Positions 1 to 9,900 of a DNA stretch of 64,000 nt are shown here, piece by piece (position 1 is the stretch's first letter; each line of letters begins with the position of its first letter). This DNA comes from Thiothrix winogradskyi. GTDB lineage: Bacteria > Pseudomonadota > Gammaproteobacteria > Thiotrichales > Thiotrichaceae. Position numbers and translations under genes: made by a program. The DNA lies in contig NZ_CP091244.1 of the NCBI RefSeq assembly GCF_021650935.1, positions 2,356,001-2,420,000 on the forward strand. The letters are read 5' to 3'. The notes beneath the pieces are model-generated. The model did no database searches. It was not told where the DNA came from and worked only from the letters and a program-made list of their open reading frames with translations.

Positions 1-290
1 GTTGCTGCAATCAGTGCGTCGGCAAGTTGCATGGAATGGCTATGGAAATAGCGGCGAACCAAGGCTACGGCGCGTTCTGAAATACTGTCATTGATAGACA
101 GGCGCGATACCGCCATGTTTTTGAGTGTTTTGTCGATGGCTTGTGCTTCACGCTTGTTTTTCGCACCCTGAATCAGTTCCATGTAGGTCACATCAGAAAT
201 GGCGAGGTCATCGAAGCTGTCCAGAAATGCGCTGGCGTGCGGGTTTTTGCGTGTTACCCAAATCAGTACATCGGTATCAACCAAAATCAA
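1..290 (-). CDS. PIN-domain toxin (VapC-like), 3' end outside window
   Basis: Reads as a PIN-domain ribonuclease, the toxin of a type II toxin-antitoxin pair. The N-terminus begins MILVDTDVLIW with the first conserved acid; a second acidic motif (YMELIQGAK) and a third (LADALIAA) follow near the window edge. These are the usual metal-binding positions of PIN nucleases. I chose the TTG at 288-290 because a strong GGAGG lies 7 bases upstream of it and it overlaps the antitoxin stop as TTGA, which implies translational coupling. The C-terminus lies beyond base 1. Its RNA target cannot be inferred. Confidence 0.75.
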   Translation of the reverse strand, partial: MILVDTDVLIWVTRKNPHASAFLDSFDDLAISDVTYMELIQGAKNKREAQAIDKTLKNMAVSRLSINDSISERAVALVRRYFHSHSMQLADALIAA

Positions 291-529
291 AAGCGTGACC
301 TCCGCAGATGGCGGACGTAGGCGGCGGGGTCTGCCATTTCTGCGCGGTCTTGCCATAAGCCGTAGAGTGGCGTATCGCTCCAACTGGTTTTGCGTTTCCC
401 AGCAGTTTTGGTGGCTGGTTTGACAGGGTAGCGGCTGCGAATAAATTCGATGTAGTGCAATACTTCGCGTTGAGCACTTTCAGGCAAGCCGCGAGTCTGC
501 TGGGCGATTTGTTGCTCCAAGGTTTGCAT
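287..529 (-). CDS. DUF2281-type antitoxin partner of the PIN toxin
   Basis: An 80-residue basic protein encoded immediately upstream of, and overlapping, the PIN toxin. The segment LPESAQREVLHYIEFI is typical of DUF2281 proteins, which are commonly found as antitoxins beside PIN or RelE-like toxins. Size, order (antitoxin first) and the 4-base overlap with the toxin all fit a TA operon. The C-terminal tail is rich in Arg and probably wraps the toxin, which is inference from the family. No operator was identified upstream. Confidence 0.6.
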   Translation of the reverse strand: MQTLEQQIAQQTRGLPESAQREVLHYIEFIRSRYPVKPATKTAGKRKTSWSDTPLYGLWQDRAEMADPAAYVRHLRRSRF

Positions 530-838
530 GGTGTCGTCGTCCCGAAAACTGTGTTGACAGTTAGTATAAGGGGCTTTTTAGGAATTGCCAAAAGCTAAAG
601 GATTTAGGCAACTTCGCTGGAAATGTCCAGTTCCGGTAAACTTTTGGATGGCGGCAAGCCTGCGTTCGGCTGCATTTTCAAAAAATGTAAATTTTTATGG
701 CAAATTGCTGGACTTTACATCAAATCTTTTCGTAATATTCACCATTCATTCATTTTATTGAAGCTGCCTTGTTGGGCTAAACAGGTAAGCGGCTGACTCT
801 ACCAGTTTTTCAGTAGATTTTTGTTTTTAGGGGCTTTC
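530..838. other. Intergenic stretch without a recognised gene
   Basis: About 300 bases between divergently transcribed genes (the TA pair leftwards, the membrane protein rightwards). It should hold both promoters, but I could not define convincing boxes. No repeat, RNA gene or conserved small ORF was seen. Confidence 0.5.
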
Positions 839-1456
839 ATGTCATTTGCTGATTCGTTTGAACGCAAGTTTTTGTTCGTGCTTACCCGTGGGCTGGCATT
901 GCTGTTTATCTTTGGCTTATTGGCAGCGATCGTGATTGGGGGAATCATCGTTAGCGATAAGTTGATGCCGAAAGAGTCAACAAGCGTTTCAGCGCAAGAA
1001 GTCGTGGATGCTATTGCGCCGCCTCTGCCAGAGACACCTGTCACTTCTGATGCTTCTTCGGCTGTGGCTTCACCCCCGCCAGACCCCATGATCTTACCCG
1101 GTATCAAGCTGCCATTTGTTTTGCAGAAACATTTCAGTGCGCCCGAACGTATCAAGGTGTTACGTGACTGGTTATCAGGGTTGGATACCAGTCAACGGCA
1201 AGTTTTTCTGGAGGAAATGGCAGCAGCCGTTACGGAAGCGGAAAGCCGGGGTGTTGATGCGCTGGAAGCGGTCAACAAATACAAGGAAATCAAGTTTGAC
1301 AAGCTGAAGCAGGAAGAATTGGCAGCGGCTAAATTGGCAACGCAACGGATGACTTATGCGGGTGTAGCGTTTGGTGCCATTTTGTTGATTGCCTTGTTTA
1401 GCCTGATTCTGGTGTTGCTGGCGATTGAGCGTAATACCCGTCGGGGGCAAGCATGA
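839..1456 (+). CDS. Hypothetical membrane protein with two TM segments
   Basis: A 205-residue protein not recognised as a named family. It has a hydrophobic segment near residues 18-40, a Pro/Ser-rich linker, a charged helical middle region and a second hydrophobic segment near residues 170-195. The ATG at 839 was preferred to an upstream TTG because AGGGG sits five bases before it. The stop overlaps the start of the next gene (ATGA), so the two are probably cotranslated. It may be a membrane partner of the downstream lipoprotein; that is inference from position only. Confidence 0.7.
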   Translation: MSFADSFERKFLFVLTRGLALLFIFGLLAAIVIGGIIVSDKLMPKESTSVSAQEVVDAIAPPLPETPVTSDASSAVASPPPDPMILPGIKLPFVLQKHFSAPERIKVLRDWLSGLDTSQRQVFLEEMAAAVTEAESRGVDALEAVNKYKEIKFDKLKQEELAAAKLATQRMTYAGVAFGAILLIALFSLILVLLAIERNTRRGQA

Positions 1457-3501
1457 AACGGATCGTGATAGGCTTGTTGTTGGGCACGGTATTGGTTGCC
1501 TGCAACGAATCAGCCGAAAACAAGCAGGCAAATTCAACCGAGCGTTTCCCCGGTTTTACCCAAGTTGGCACGGATGGGGCGAGTGCTCGTTTGTATATCG
1601 ACCTGAGCAGCATCAAGCAATCCGACAATCTGGTGCAACTCAAACTGGTGAAGGCACTGGATGCTGGGTATGTGATTCAGGATGCGATCACCAACTGTAA
1701 CGACAGTTTCAAGGCGTTGGAAGGTGTGCAGTATCGGGATGACGGTACAAGCGACAAGCAATATCCGGGCGATGAGCAGCCGTTACCGTTTGCGAGTAAA
1801 CCGGATATTGCCGCTTTGGTAAAAAAGGCGTGTGACAAGGCGGGTGTAGCGCAGCAGGTGGCTACGCCTGCGGTTGAAAAACCAAGGTCTGAGGACAAGC
1901 CAAAGACTGCGGAAAGTGCTTTGCCCGAAGAAACACCCGATAAGCTGAAAACCCGTGCCGGGTTGCTGGAAATAGCGCGTAGTGACTTCAATTCACCGCC
2001 TGATTCGTTGGCGTTGAACGGGAAGGTGATCTTCAAAGACGAAGGCTCTTATCTGTCGTTATACCGAGTATTTAGTTTCGCCGACCATGATGCGGTGTTG
2101 TTTGCATCCAACTGTGGTGGTTCGGGATGTCCAATGAATGATTTTGCTTTTCTGGTGGTGAAGCAAGGGGCTGAACCAACGGTCATCAAGGCAGATGATT
2201 TTTATGCGTATCCGAGTGCGGTTAAAACGGCGCAGGACGGTAATACGGTCAAGTTGGATTTGGGTTTTTCCGGGGGGAAACGCAAGCGGGCTACGCTGGA
2301 AGGGGAGCAAGTGACGGTTCGGTTGGAAGACGTTCCCCCGCAGCCGTTGGAGGAAGCGCAATGCAAGTGGTTGTATACCGATATTATGCCCGCCTGTGTG
2401 GAGGCGCGAAGCAGTAATTCTGATTGTACTGAGCCGCAGGGGAATTTTGGCGGGTTTGCAATGCGGGGCGTGGCGGCAGTCTCCGATTATCCGGGCTTTG
2501 TGCAAAGCGGGTTTGATCAGCAGTGCCAACAGATCTGTCGGGATGGCAAAGCCAGTGATTACGCCGTGTTTGGCGGCGAAGTGTGTTCCAAGCCTAAACC
2601 AGCAGGCGCAATGCCTGCACCCTCTACCAGCCCAGCTTCAGCCGATAAGGTCGATGCTTTAAAAGGTTGTGAAAACCTGATGAATACAGCAGGGCAGGCG
2701 TTGGAGTGCATCAAAGGCAATTTGCAGCCGGAAAAAGATCGGCTGAATGCGGCGTATAAAACCCTGTTTGATGCGCTCCCCGTGGAAAAACAGGCGCAAC
2801 TCGAAGCCGAGCAAAAAGCATGGTTGGCAAAGCGTGATAGTGAATGCGGCAAGCTGACCGATGAAACACCCGCCTCCGATGGCATGGGTATGGCGGAATG
2901 TATTTTCAAATTCGTCAGTACACGGGCGGATGAACTGGCAAAGATGCCTGTACCTGCGGCTAGTGCTGTCAAGAATGACGGATTGCCTCGTGTTAAAGAA
3001 GGTGATGATTATGCCAACGTCCGCAAAGCCTTATTGGCGGATGGCTGGCAACCGTATCACGCGCCTAATGCTGATACTTGTATGGAGGGTGATACACGTT
3101 GCCAAGGCAGACCTGAAATGGAAGCCTGTGCGGGAACGGGTATGGCTAATTGCAACTTCCTCTGGAAAAAAGACGGCAAAACCATTGCGGTTCACACCAT
3201 TGGCGAAGGCGAACCCGGTGTGACGGGTTTATCCCTTGTGCCATCTGAAGAAAAACCAACGGCTGCCAATACGCAAGGCGAGTGGTATGTCAGCACTGCT
3301 AAGCCTGTTTTGGTGGTGCGTAGTACTCCCGATGTCACGGGCGAAAAGATTGGGACTGTGCCAGAAGGTGGCAAAGTCAAAGTGCTGGAAAAGAATATCA
3401 AGGCGGATTCTATCAGTGGTCGTTCGGGTTCGTGGGTGAAGATCGAATGGCAGGATACAGTTGGATATGTTTTTGATGGCTTTTTAGTTCATATTTTGTG
3501 A
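1453..3501 (+). CDS. Large lipoprotein with LprI-like (DUF1311) and SH3b domains
   Basis: A 682-residue exported lipoprotein. The N-terminal signal peptide ends in the lipobox LVAC (Cys at about residue 17). The first half is unrecognised and includes a Cys-containing segment. Around residues 400-470 a Cys-bearing helical segment (CENLMN ... AECIF) matches the DUF1311/LprI N-terminal pattern, found in some lysozyme-inhibitor-like proteins. The last 70 residues form a bacterial SH3 domain (LVVRSTPDVTGEKIGTVP ... GSWVKIEW), usually a peptidoglycan or wall ligand module. A periplasmic, wall-associated role is likely. It overlaps the upstream membrane-protein gene by four bases. Confidence 0.75.
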   Translation: MKRIVIGLLLGTVLVACNESAENKQANSTERFPGFTQVGTDGASARLYIDLSSIKQSDNLVQLKLVKALDAGYVIQDAITNCNDSFKALEGVQYRDDGTSDKQYPGDEQPLPFASKPDIAALVKKACDKAGVAQQVATPAVEKPRSEDKPKTAESALPEETPDKLKTRAGLLEIARSDFNSPPDSLALNGKVIFKDEGSYLSLYRVFSFADHDAVLFASNCGGSGCPMNDFAFLVVKQGAEPTVIKADDFYAYPSAVKTAQDGNTVKLDLGFSGGKRKRATLEGEQVTVRLEDVPPQPLEEAQCKWLYTDIMPACVEARSSNSDCTEPQGNFGGFAMRGVAAVSDYPGFVQSGFDQQCQQICRDGKASDYAVFGGEVCSKPKPAGAMPAPSTSPASADKVDALKGCENLMNTAGQALECIKGNLQPEKDRLNAAYKTLFDALPVEKQAQLEAEQKAWLAKRDSECGKLTDETPASDGMGMAECIFKFVSTRADELAKMPVPAASAVKNDGLPRVKEGDDYANVRKALLADGWQPYHAPNADTCMEGDTRCQGRPEMEACAGTGMANCNFLWKKDGKTIAVHTIGEGEPGVTGLSLVPSEEKPTAANTQGEWYVSTAKPVLVVRSTPDVTGEKIGTVPEGGKVKVLEKNIKADSISGRSGSWVKIEWQDTVGYVFDGFLVHIL

Positions 3502-3545
3502 AACAATATTTAAGATTGAGTTTGTTTTTTTAAAGGATTATTTAT

Positions 3546-4097
3546 ATGAGTGTGAAGGTTTTGTTGGATGATCAGATTGATAAGTTATTTGAAGATAATC
3601 CTGAATTAAAAATCGTTAATAAAAACCAATTTGAAGTTGCCGTTGCTTTTTTCTCAAACTTAAAATATTTACACGGACTTGATAGTGATGATTTGATTGA
3701 TGGTATAATGGGAGATGGTGGTGATGAGGGCATCGACCATTGTTATGTATTCTGTAATGGTTTTTTGATTTCGGATGAAAATTTTCCAATTAATAAAGAA
3801 AGTCATGTTAAGGTTAAATTTTTTCAAACAAAAAAAGAAAATGGATTTAAGACAGACGGGTTTAGAAAGTTAAAAGAAGGCATTGAAGAAATTTTTGATC
3901 TTGAGTTAAGCTTGGATCACTTAGAAAATATAGGTGCTAATAGAGATTTTTTAGAAAAAGCTGAATTGATCAGGAAGATTTTTAGAAAAGCCAGTCGAGA
4001 GAGGGCAAAATTTAGTTGCGAGGTTTTCTATGTGACTGCTGCATCTGATAAAAACATATCGGAAAAAATAGAGCAAATGAAAAAGCAGTTGCAAGCT
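3546..4097 (+). pseudogene. 5' fragment of an AIPR-type abortive infection gene, cut by IS3
   Basis: The first 184 codons resemble the N-terminal region of AIPR (abortive infection phage resistance) proteins. The motif GGDEGIDHCYVFCNG followed by VKFFQTKK is the GxD...QxK pattern of a restriction-endonuclease-like fold. An AAGGA ribosome site precedes the ATG. The frame runs into the left end of an IS3-family element at 4098, and the few codons after that belong to the element. The rest of the gene is not found elsewhere in the window. The fragment is strikingly AT-rich against its neighbours, a sign of transfer. The family call is from motif memory, so moderate confidence. Confidence 0.6.
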
Positions 4098-4177
4098 CCC
4101 TATGTGTCAAGCTACCCTGAGACCACCCCGATAGCGAAATGAATGTATAATCGGGTCAAGACACAGGAAGCAAGACG

Positions 4178-4582
4178 ATGCCGAAACCAACCAGTGAATT
4201 ACCGGACAACCACGTGATGCCAAACCCACGCCATGAAAAGCGCACCTACCGCTATTTCAGTGCAGCAGACAAGAAACGCATCCTTGCCGAAGCTGATGCC
4301 TGCGCTCACGGTGAATTGGGTGAACTGCTACGCAGAGAGAAGATTTACAGCACTCAACTGCAAACATGGCGCAATCAATTGGCAACCGCAGGCGAAACGG
4401 GCTTGGAGAACGCCACGGTGGGACGTAAACCGTCAAAAGACAGCAAAGATAAAGCGATAGATGCCCTCCAACGCGAAAACGCCAAGCTGGAACAACGTCT
4501 ACAGGTGGCGGAAGGCTTATTGGAACTCCAAAAAAAAGCCTTCACGCTATTGGATCACCTGAACAACGTGAGCCGCTCATGA
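4178..4582 (+). CDS. IS3-family transposase orfA (copy 1, A8 variant)
   Basis: A 134-residue helix-turn-helix protein that binds element ends in IS3-family elements. The DNA-binding half (KRTYRYFSAADKKRILAEAD) is followed by a coiled, leucine-zipper-like tail (RENAKLEQRLQVAEGLLELQ). This copy has eight A residues near 4530 where the other two copies have seven. It therefore reads through to KKAFTLLDHLNN and stops in an ATGA overlap with the orfB start, unlike the 127-residue form of the other copies. Probably complete as a polypeptide but stranded without a functional orfB here. Confidence 0.75.
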   Translation: MPKPTSELPDNHVMPNPRHEKRTYRYFSAADKKRILAEADACAHGELGELLRREKIYSTQLQTWRNQLATAGETGLENATVGRKPSKDSKDKAIDALQRENAKLEQRLQVAEGLLELQKKAFTLLDHLNNVSRS

Positions 4583-5080
4583 GTATCCTACTGGAAAGCC
4601 GTCCCCCCGGATGTCTCCGTGCGTGCAGGTTGTGCCGCCTTGGCGCTATCACGTGCCAGCTATTACCGCTACAGTAGCAACCAGACGGTCATTGACGTGG
4701 TGGCAAACGACGCAGTATCTGACGCTGTGCCGGTGTCTGATGAACCGGCACCGATGGCGGAAACCACCGCAGCGGTTGAAGCCATTGCTATCGTTGAAAC
4801 CGTTGCTGCCGTCCGCCCGATCCCGGACAATGCTCTAAGTGCCGCCGAACAGGAACAGGTACTGACGGTACTCAACAGTGAACGCTTTGCTGACCAACCA
4901 CCCGCCGAAGTGTATGCCACCTTGCTGAGCGAAGGCATCTATTACTGCTCCGTCAGCACCATGTACCGCCTGCTGCGCAAAGCTCGGCAAATCGGGGAAC
5001 GCCGTCCCCAACGTCAACCTCAGACGCACGCCATGCCGCGCCTGCGAGCCACGCGCCCCAACGAAGTGTGGACGTGGGAC
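4579..5080 (+). pseudogene. IS3-family transposase orfB (copy 1), frameshifted and truncated
   Basis: Begins at the ATG overlapping the orfA stop. It carries an extra C in the C-run near 4602-4607 (six against five in the other copies), which breaks the frame after a few codons. The downstream frame is readable up to VWTWD, the first catalytic Asp, and is then replaced by the end of copy 2. The other two catalytic residues are gone, so it is inactive. Confidence 0.8.
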
Positions 5081-5125
5081 CGGAACGTGTCAAGCAAATT
5101 GAGACCGGTCTGTTAAAAAATAAAA

Positions 5126-6285
5126 CTACAAACAGGCTTTTTTGGCAGCCGATAATGTAGGGAAATTCACTGCTATGTTTTCATCCGCTTCGTCAGGATG
5201 TGCCGGATTAATCCACACTTCCTTGGGCGGCAACTTAACGACGGGCGCACCGTTGATGAACCGTTTTGGGTTGGTTTCATAGGCGGTTTGCAATGCCGTT
5301 TGGCGGCAAATAGCCACGTCGCCCACCCGATTCGTGAACACTTGTTCGGGGGTGAAGAAAGCCAAGCCACTGTGTTGGTGGTCGAAGTTGTACCATTCCA
5401 CGTAGTCGGCAAACCATTCCCGCGCATGGCTGACACTGGCGAAGCGTCCGGGGTAATCGGGTTGTTGCTTGCAGGTCTTGAACTGGCTTTCGCTGAACGG
5501 GTTGTCGTTGCTGACTCGTGGGCGGCTGTGGCTACAGGTGATCTCCAGTTCTGCCATCAGGTCGAGGTAGCCGTGAGCCGTCATGGGTGCGCCCCGGTCT
5601 TGGTGCAGGGTGAGTTCCCCCAAGCCAATGCGGTAACGGGTGCTGGCTTCTTGCATCAGTTGTTTGGCTAGGTGGCTGTTCTCCTTGCGGGAGACCATCC
5701 AGGCGACGATGAAACGGCTGTACAAGTCCAGCACCACGTACAGTGACAGGTAAACACCGCGTTGTTCAGTCGCTAACTTCGTGATGTCCCACGTCCACAC
5801 TTCGTTGGGGCGCGTGGCTCGCAGGCGCGGCATGGCGTGCGTCTGAGGTTGACGTTGGGGACGGCGTTCCCGATTTGCCGAGCTTTGCGCAGCAGGCGGT
5901 ACATGGTGCTGACGGAGCAGTAATAGATGCCTTCGCTCAGCAAGGTGGCATACACTTCGGCGGGTGGTTGGTCAGCAAAGCGTTCACTGTTGAGTACCGT
6001 CAGTACCTGTTCCTGTTCGGCGGCACTTAGAGCATTGTCCGGGATCGGGCGGACGGCAGCAACGGTTTCAACGATAGCAATGGCTTCAACCGCTGCGGTG
6101 GTTTCCGCCATCGGTGCCGGTTCATCAGACACCGGCACAGCGTCAGATACTGCGTCGTTTGCCACCACGTCAATGACCGTCTGGTTGCTACTGTAGCGGT
6201 AATAGCTGGCACGTGATAGCGCCAAGGCGGCACAACCTGCACGCACGGAGACATCCGGGGGACGGCTTTCCAGTAGGATACTCAT
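5126..6285 (-). pseudogene. IS3-family transposase orfB (copy 2), one-base deletion
   Basis: An rve-type DDE integrase core. The three catalytic motifs are present: WTWDITK, LHQDRGAP and NPFSESQFKT. In the linker before the core the run is three G residues (near 5870) where copy 3 has four. The frame therefore shifts at RQIG and the N-terminal and catalytic parts are now in different frames. Copy 3 is the intact reference. This copy should not make a working protein. Confidence 0.85.
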
Positions 6286-6301
6286 GAGCGGCTCACGTTG
6301 T

Positions 6302-6685
6302 TCAGGTGATCCAATAGCGTGAAGGCTTTTTTTGGAGTTCCAATAAGCCTTCCGCCACCTGTAGACGTTGTTCCAGCTTGGCGTTTTCGCGTTGGAGGGC
6401 ATCTATCGCTTTATCTTTGCTGTCTTTTGACGGTTTACGTCCCACCGTGGCGTTCTCCAAGCCCGTTTCGCCTGCGGTTGCCAATTGATTGCGCCATGTT
6501 TGCAGTTGAGTGCTGTAAATCTTCTCTCTGCGTAGCAGTTCACCCAATTCACCGTGAGCGCAGGCATCAGCTTCGGCAAGGATGCGTTTCTTGTCTGCTG
6601 CACTGAAATAGCGGTAGGTGCGCTTTTCATGGCGTGGGTTTGGCATCACGTGGTTGTCCGGTAATTCACTGGTTGGTTTCGGCAT
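6302..6685 (-). CDS. IS3-family transposase orfA (copy 2, A7 form)
   Basis: A 127-residue version identical to copy 3 orfA: an HTH head and zipper-like tail ending KKPSRYWIT. The A7 run near its 3' end could allow slippage. A -1 shift would restore the longer tail seen in copy 1 and end on the orfB start codon. It binds IS ends in this family. It cannot be paired with a working orfB in the same copy. Confidence 0.75.
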   Translation of the reverse strand: MPKPTSELPDNHVMPNPRHEKRTYRYFSAADKKRILAEADACAHGELGELLRREKIYSTQLQTWRNQLATAGETGLENATVGRKPSKDSKDKAIDALQRENAKLEQRLQVAEGLLELQKKPSRYWIT

Positions 6686-6765
6686 CGTCTTGCTTCCTGT
6701 GTCTTGACCCGATTATACATTCATTTCGCTATCGGGGTGGTCTCAGGGTAGCTTGACACATAGGG

Positions 6766-6879
6766 CATCAAGCGTGCTACCGGATTGCCGTGGGTGGTGA
6801 CAATGATTTCTTCACCTGCTTGTGCGTATTTCAGGTATTCGGAAAAGCGGTTTTTGAGTTCGCGGACAGCAACGTGCAT
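6766..6879 (-). pseudogene. phd/yefM antitoxin, 3' end removed by IS3 copy 2
   Basis: The 38 codons beginning MHVAVRELKNRFSEYLKYA and running to GNPVARLM are the DNA-binding N-terminal half of a Phd/YefM antitoxin. The frame is cut at 6765 by the left end of IS3 copy 2, so the toxin-binding C-terminus and any toxin gene downstream are absent from the window. It was too short for routine ORF calling. On its own it might still bind its operator, which is speculative. Confidence 0.75.
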
Positions 6880-6960
6880 AACGGTTATCTCATTTGTGGC
6901 TACATTTCTCTATTGTAGACACAGTTTGAGGTATTTGCACGATCAAGAAACGGGAAGATG

Positions 6961-9900
6961 TTACCCCCCAATCTCCCCCATCAACTTAACCACCCACTCC
7001 TCCCGTTCCTCCACCGTCGGCAATTCCACCTCAAACCGCAATTTATCCTGCCCATCCAGCTTAAACACCCACGGGCGTTTCTGGATCAGGGTAATCACCT
7101 TCATCGGGTCAATATTCGGCTTGTCGTCGAAGATAATCCGCCCGCCCTTGATGTGCATATCCAGCTTGCGGATGCCCAGTTCCTGCGCCAGCAACTTGAT
7201 CCGCGTGACGCTGAACAGCGTCTTGGTCGGCTCTGGCAGCAGCCCGAAGCGGTCGATCATTTCCACCCGCAATTCGTCCAGTGCCGCCTGCGATTCCGCG
7301 CTGGCAATGCGTTTGTAGAGGATCAGCCGCGCATGGACATCCTGCAAATAGTCGTCCGGGATCAGCGCAGGCGCACCTAATTCCACGGTAGTATGGTTAC
7401 GATGCCACCGTAAGGGCGGTTCGCGAACCGCCCCTACATCACCGGATTTCAACGCCTTCACCGCCCGTTCTAGCAGGTCGTTGTAGAGGTTGAAACCGAT
7501 CTCCTGAATCTGCCCGCTTTGCCCTTCGCCGAGCAATTCGCCCGCGCCGCGAATCTCCAGATCGTGCGTCGCCAGCGTGAAACCGACCCCCAGTTCTTCC
7601 AGCGATTCAATCGCTTCCAACCGCTTGACTGCATCCGGCGTGAGCGCGGATTTCGGCGGCGCAATCAAATAGGCGTAAGCGCGGTGGTGCGAACGCCCGA
7701 CCCGCCCGCGCAACTGGTGCAATTGTGCCAGCCCCAGCTTGTCGGCACGGTTGATCAGGATCGTGTTGGCGGTCGGCACGTCGATGCCGCTTTCAATGAT
7801 GGTGGTGGCAATCAGAATCTGGAAACGCTGGTGGTAAAAGTCGCTCATGATGCTTTCCAGATCGTGCGCCCGCATCTGCCCGTGGGCATGGCGCACCGTC
7901 ACACCGGGCAACATCGCGCTCAGTTCCTGCTCCACTTTGTCGATGGTTTTGACCTCATTGTGCAGCACGTACACCTGCCCGCCGCGTGACAACTCCCGCG
8001 CACACGCCTCCTGAATAATGGTCTTGTTCCACTCGCACACAAAGGTTTTGATCGCGTGGCGTTGGGTCGGCGGGGTAGCAATGATCGACAAATCGCGCAA
8101 GCCCGACAGCGACATGTTCAGCGTGCGCGGAATCGGCGTGGCGGTCATGGTCAACATATCGACATTGGCACGCAGCTTTTTCATCTGCTCCTTGTCGCGC
8201 ACCCCGAAGCGGTGTTCCTCGTCGATAATCACCAGCCCCAGTTGCTTGAAATGTACATCGTCCTGCAACAGCTTGTGCGTGCCGATCACGATGTCGATCT
8301 TGCCGGACGCGAGTGCCTCCAGTGCCTTGCTGGTTTCCTTGCCGGTCTTGAAGCGTGACAGCGATTCGATATTGAACGGCCAATCGGCAAAACGGTCACG
8401 GAAATTGTTCAAATGCTGCTGCGCTAGCAAGGTGGTCGGCGCAATCATCGCCACCTGCTTGCCCGCATTTGCCGCCACGAACGCTGCCCGCATCGCCACT
8501 TCGGTCTTGCCGAAACCCACATCACCGCACACCACCCGATCCATCGGTTGCGCGGAACGCATGTCCTTGATCACGTTTTCAATCGCCAATGCCTGATCCG
8601 GCGTTTCCTCAAACGGGAACGCGCCTGCAAACAGGCGGTAATCGTTGTCGTCAAACGGGAAGCTGTGCCCCTGTTGCGCGGCACGCCGGGCGTGGATGTC
8701 GAGCAATTCCGCAGCCACATCCCGCGCCTTTTCCGCCGCTTTTTGCCGCGCTTTGTCCCACTGCTCATTGCCGAGGCGGTGCAAGGGCGCGTGTTCGGGG
8801 TCAGCCCCGGTGTAACGGCTGACCAGATGCAGCGCGGCAACGGGGACGTACAGCTTGTCGTGGTTGGCGTATTCGATCAGCAAATATTCCGCCGTCACCC
8901 CGCCCGCCGTGACCGTTTCCAACCCCAGATACCGCCCGACCCCGTGTTCCTCATGGACTACGGGTGCGCCTTCGTTGAGGTCGGTGAGGTTGCGGATAAT
9001 GGCATCGGCATCGCGGGTGGCTTTGCGGCGACGGCGTTGCTGCTGGATTTGCACGCCGTGCAGCAGGTTTTCGGGGATGATCGCTATCTTCGCATCGGGC
9101 AGCCAGAAACCATTTTCCAGCGGCGCGACCGTGACCGCCATTTCCGCTTTGCTACCGAGGAAATCCTGCCAGGTTTCTAGGACTTTGAGAGGGGATGTCG
9201 GACTAAAGTCCGACCTACGGGAAGCGTCATCTTGTAGGTCGGACTTTAGTCCGACAAACTGCTCCCGCAATAACGTCATCAAGGCTTCTCGTCGCCCGGC
9301 AGATTCGGCGGTGAATAATACGCGCCCTTGCAGGTCTTTGAGGAAGTTGAACAGCAGGAACAGGGGCTGTTCTTGGCGGGCGTGGATGAGGAGCGAGGGC
9401 AGAGCAGCGATGGGGTAGTTGATCGAAGAAACCCCTCCTAACCTCCCCTTATCAGGGGAGGGACTGGAGAGGGGAGCTTCTTTCTCCTCCCCTGATAAGG
9501 GGAGGCCGGGAGGGGTTTCTTTAAATCTTTGAACCTCAATCCGTGGATAATCCCCCACCCAGCTTTGCAGCATCGCCGCCGTCAAAAACAACTTCTCCGG
9601 CGCAAGCAACGGTCTTTCCACATCATGCCGCCGCTGCTCATAGCGATACTCCACCGTCTCCCAGAACGTTTTGACGGCAGCATCCACACCCTCAGCGAGT
9701 ACCAGCAGCGTCTTCTTCGGCAAGTAATCAAATAACGTCGCGGTATGCTCAAAGAACAGCGGCAAGTAATATTCAATCCCCGCTGGTGGCTTGCCCTGAC
9801 TCACGCCTTCGTAAATGCGGCTACGGCTCAGATCGCCTTCAACTTGCGCCCGATAATTCTGGCGGAAGGTGCGAATCCCCGCCTCATCCAGCGGAAATTC

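Larger units (their letters stand above)
4098..5080 (+). mobile_element. IS3-family element, copy 1, right part missing
   Basis: Starts with CCCTATGTGTCAAGC, the same left end as the two other copies in the window. It is identical in layout to the complete copy at 41127-42812 until GTGGGAC at 5080. There it meets the right end (CGGAACGTGTCAAGC) of the inverted copy 2. The rest of copy 1, including most of its catalytic domain, is absent. Confidence 0.85.
5081..6765 (-). mobile_element. IS3-family element, copy 2 (inverted)
   Basis: A full-length copy of 1685 bp on the minus strand. Its right end is at 5081 (CGGAACGTGTCAAGC) and its left end at 6765 (GGGATGTG-type end read in reverse, matching CCCTATGTGTC). 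It abuts truncated copy 1 on one side and a broken phd gene on the other. No target duplication joins the two outer flanks, so the junctions come from rearrangement and not a simple insertion. Confidence 0.85.
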
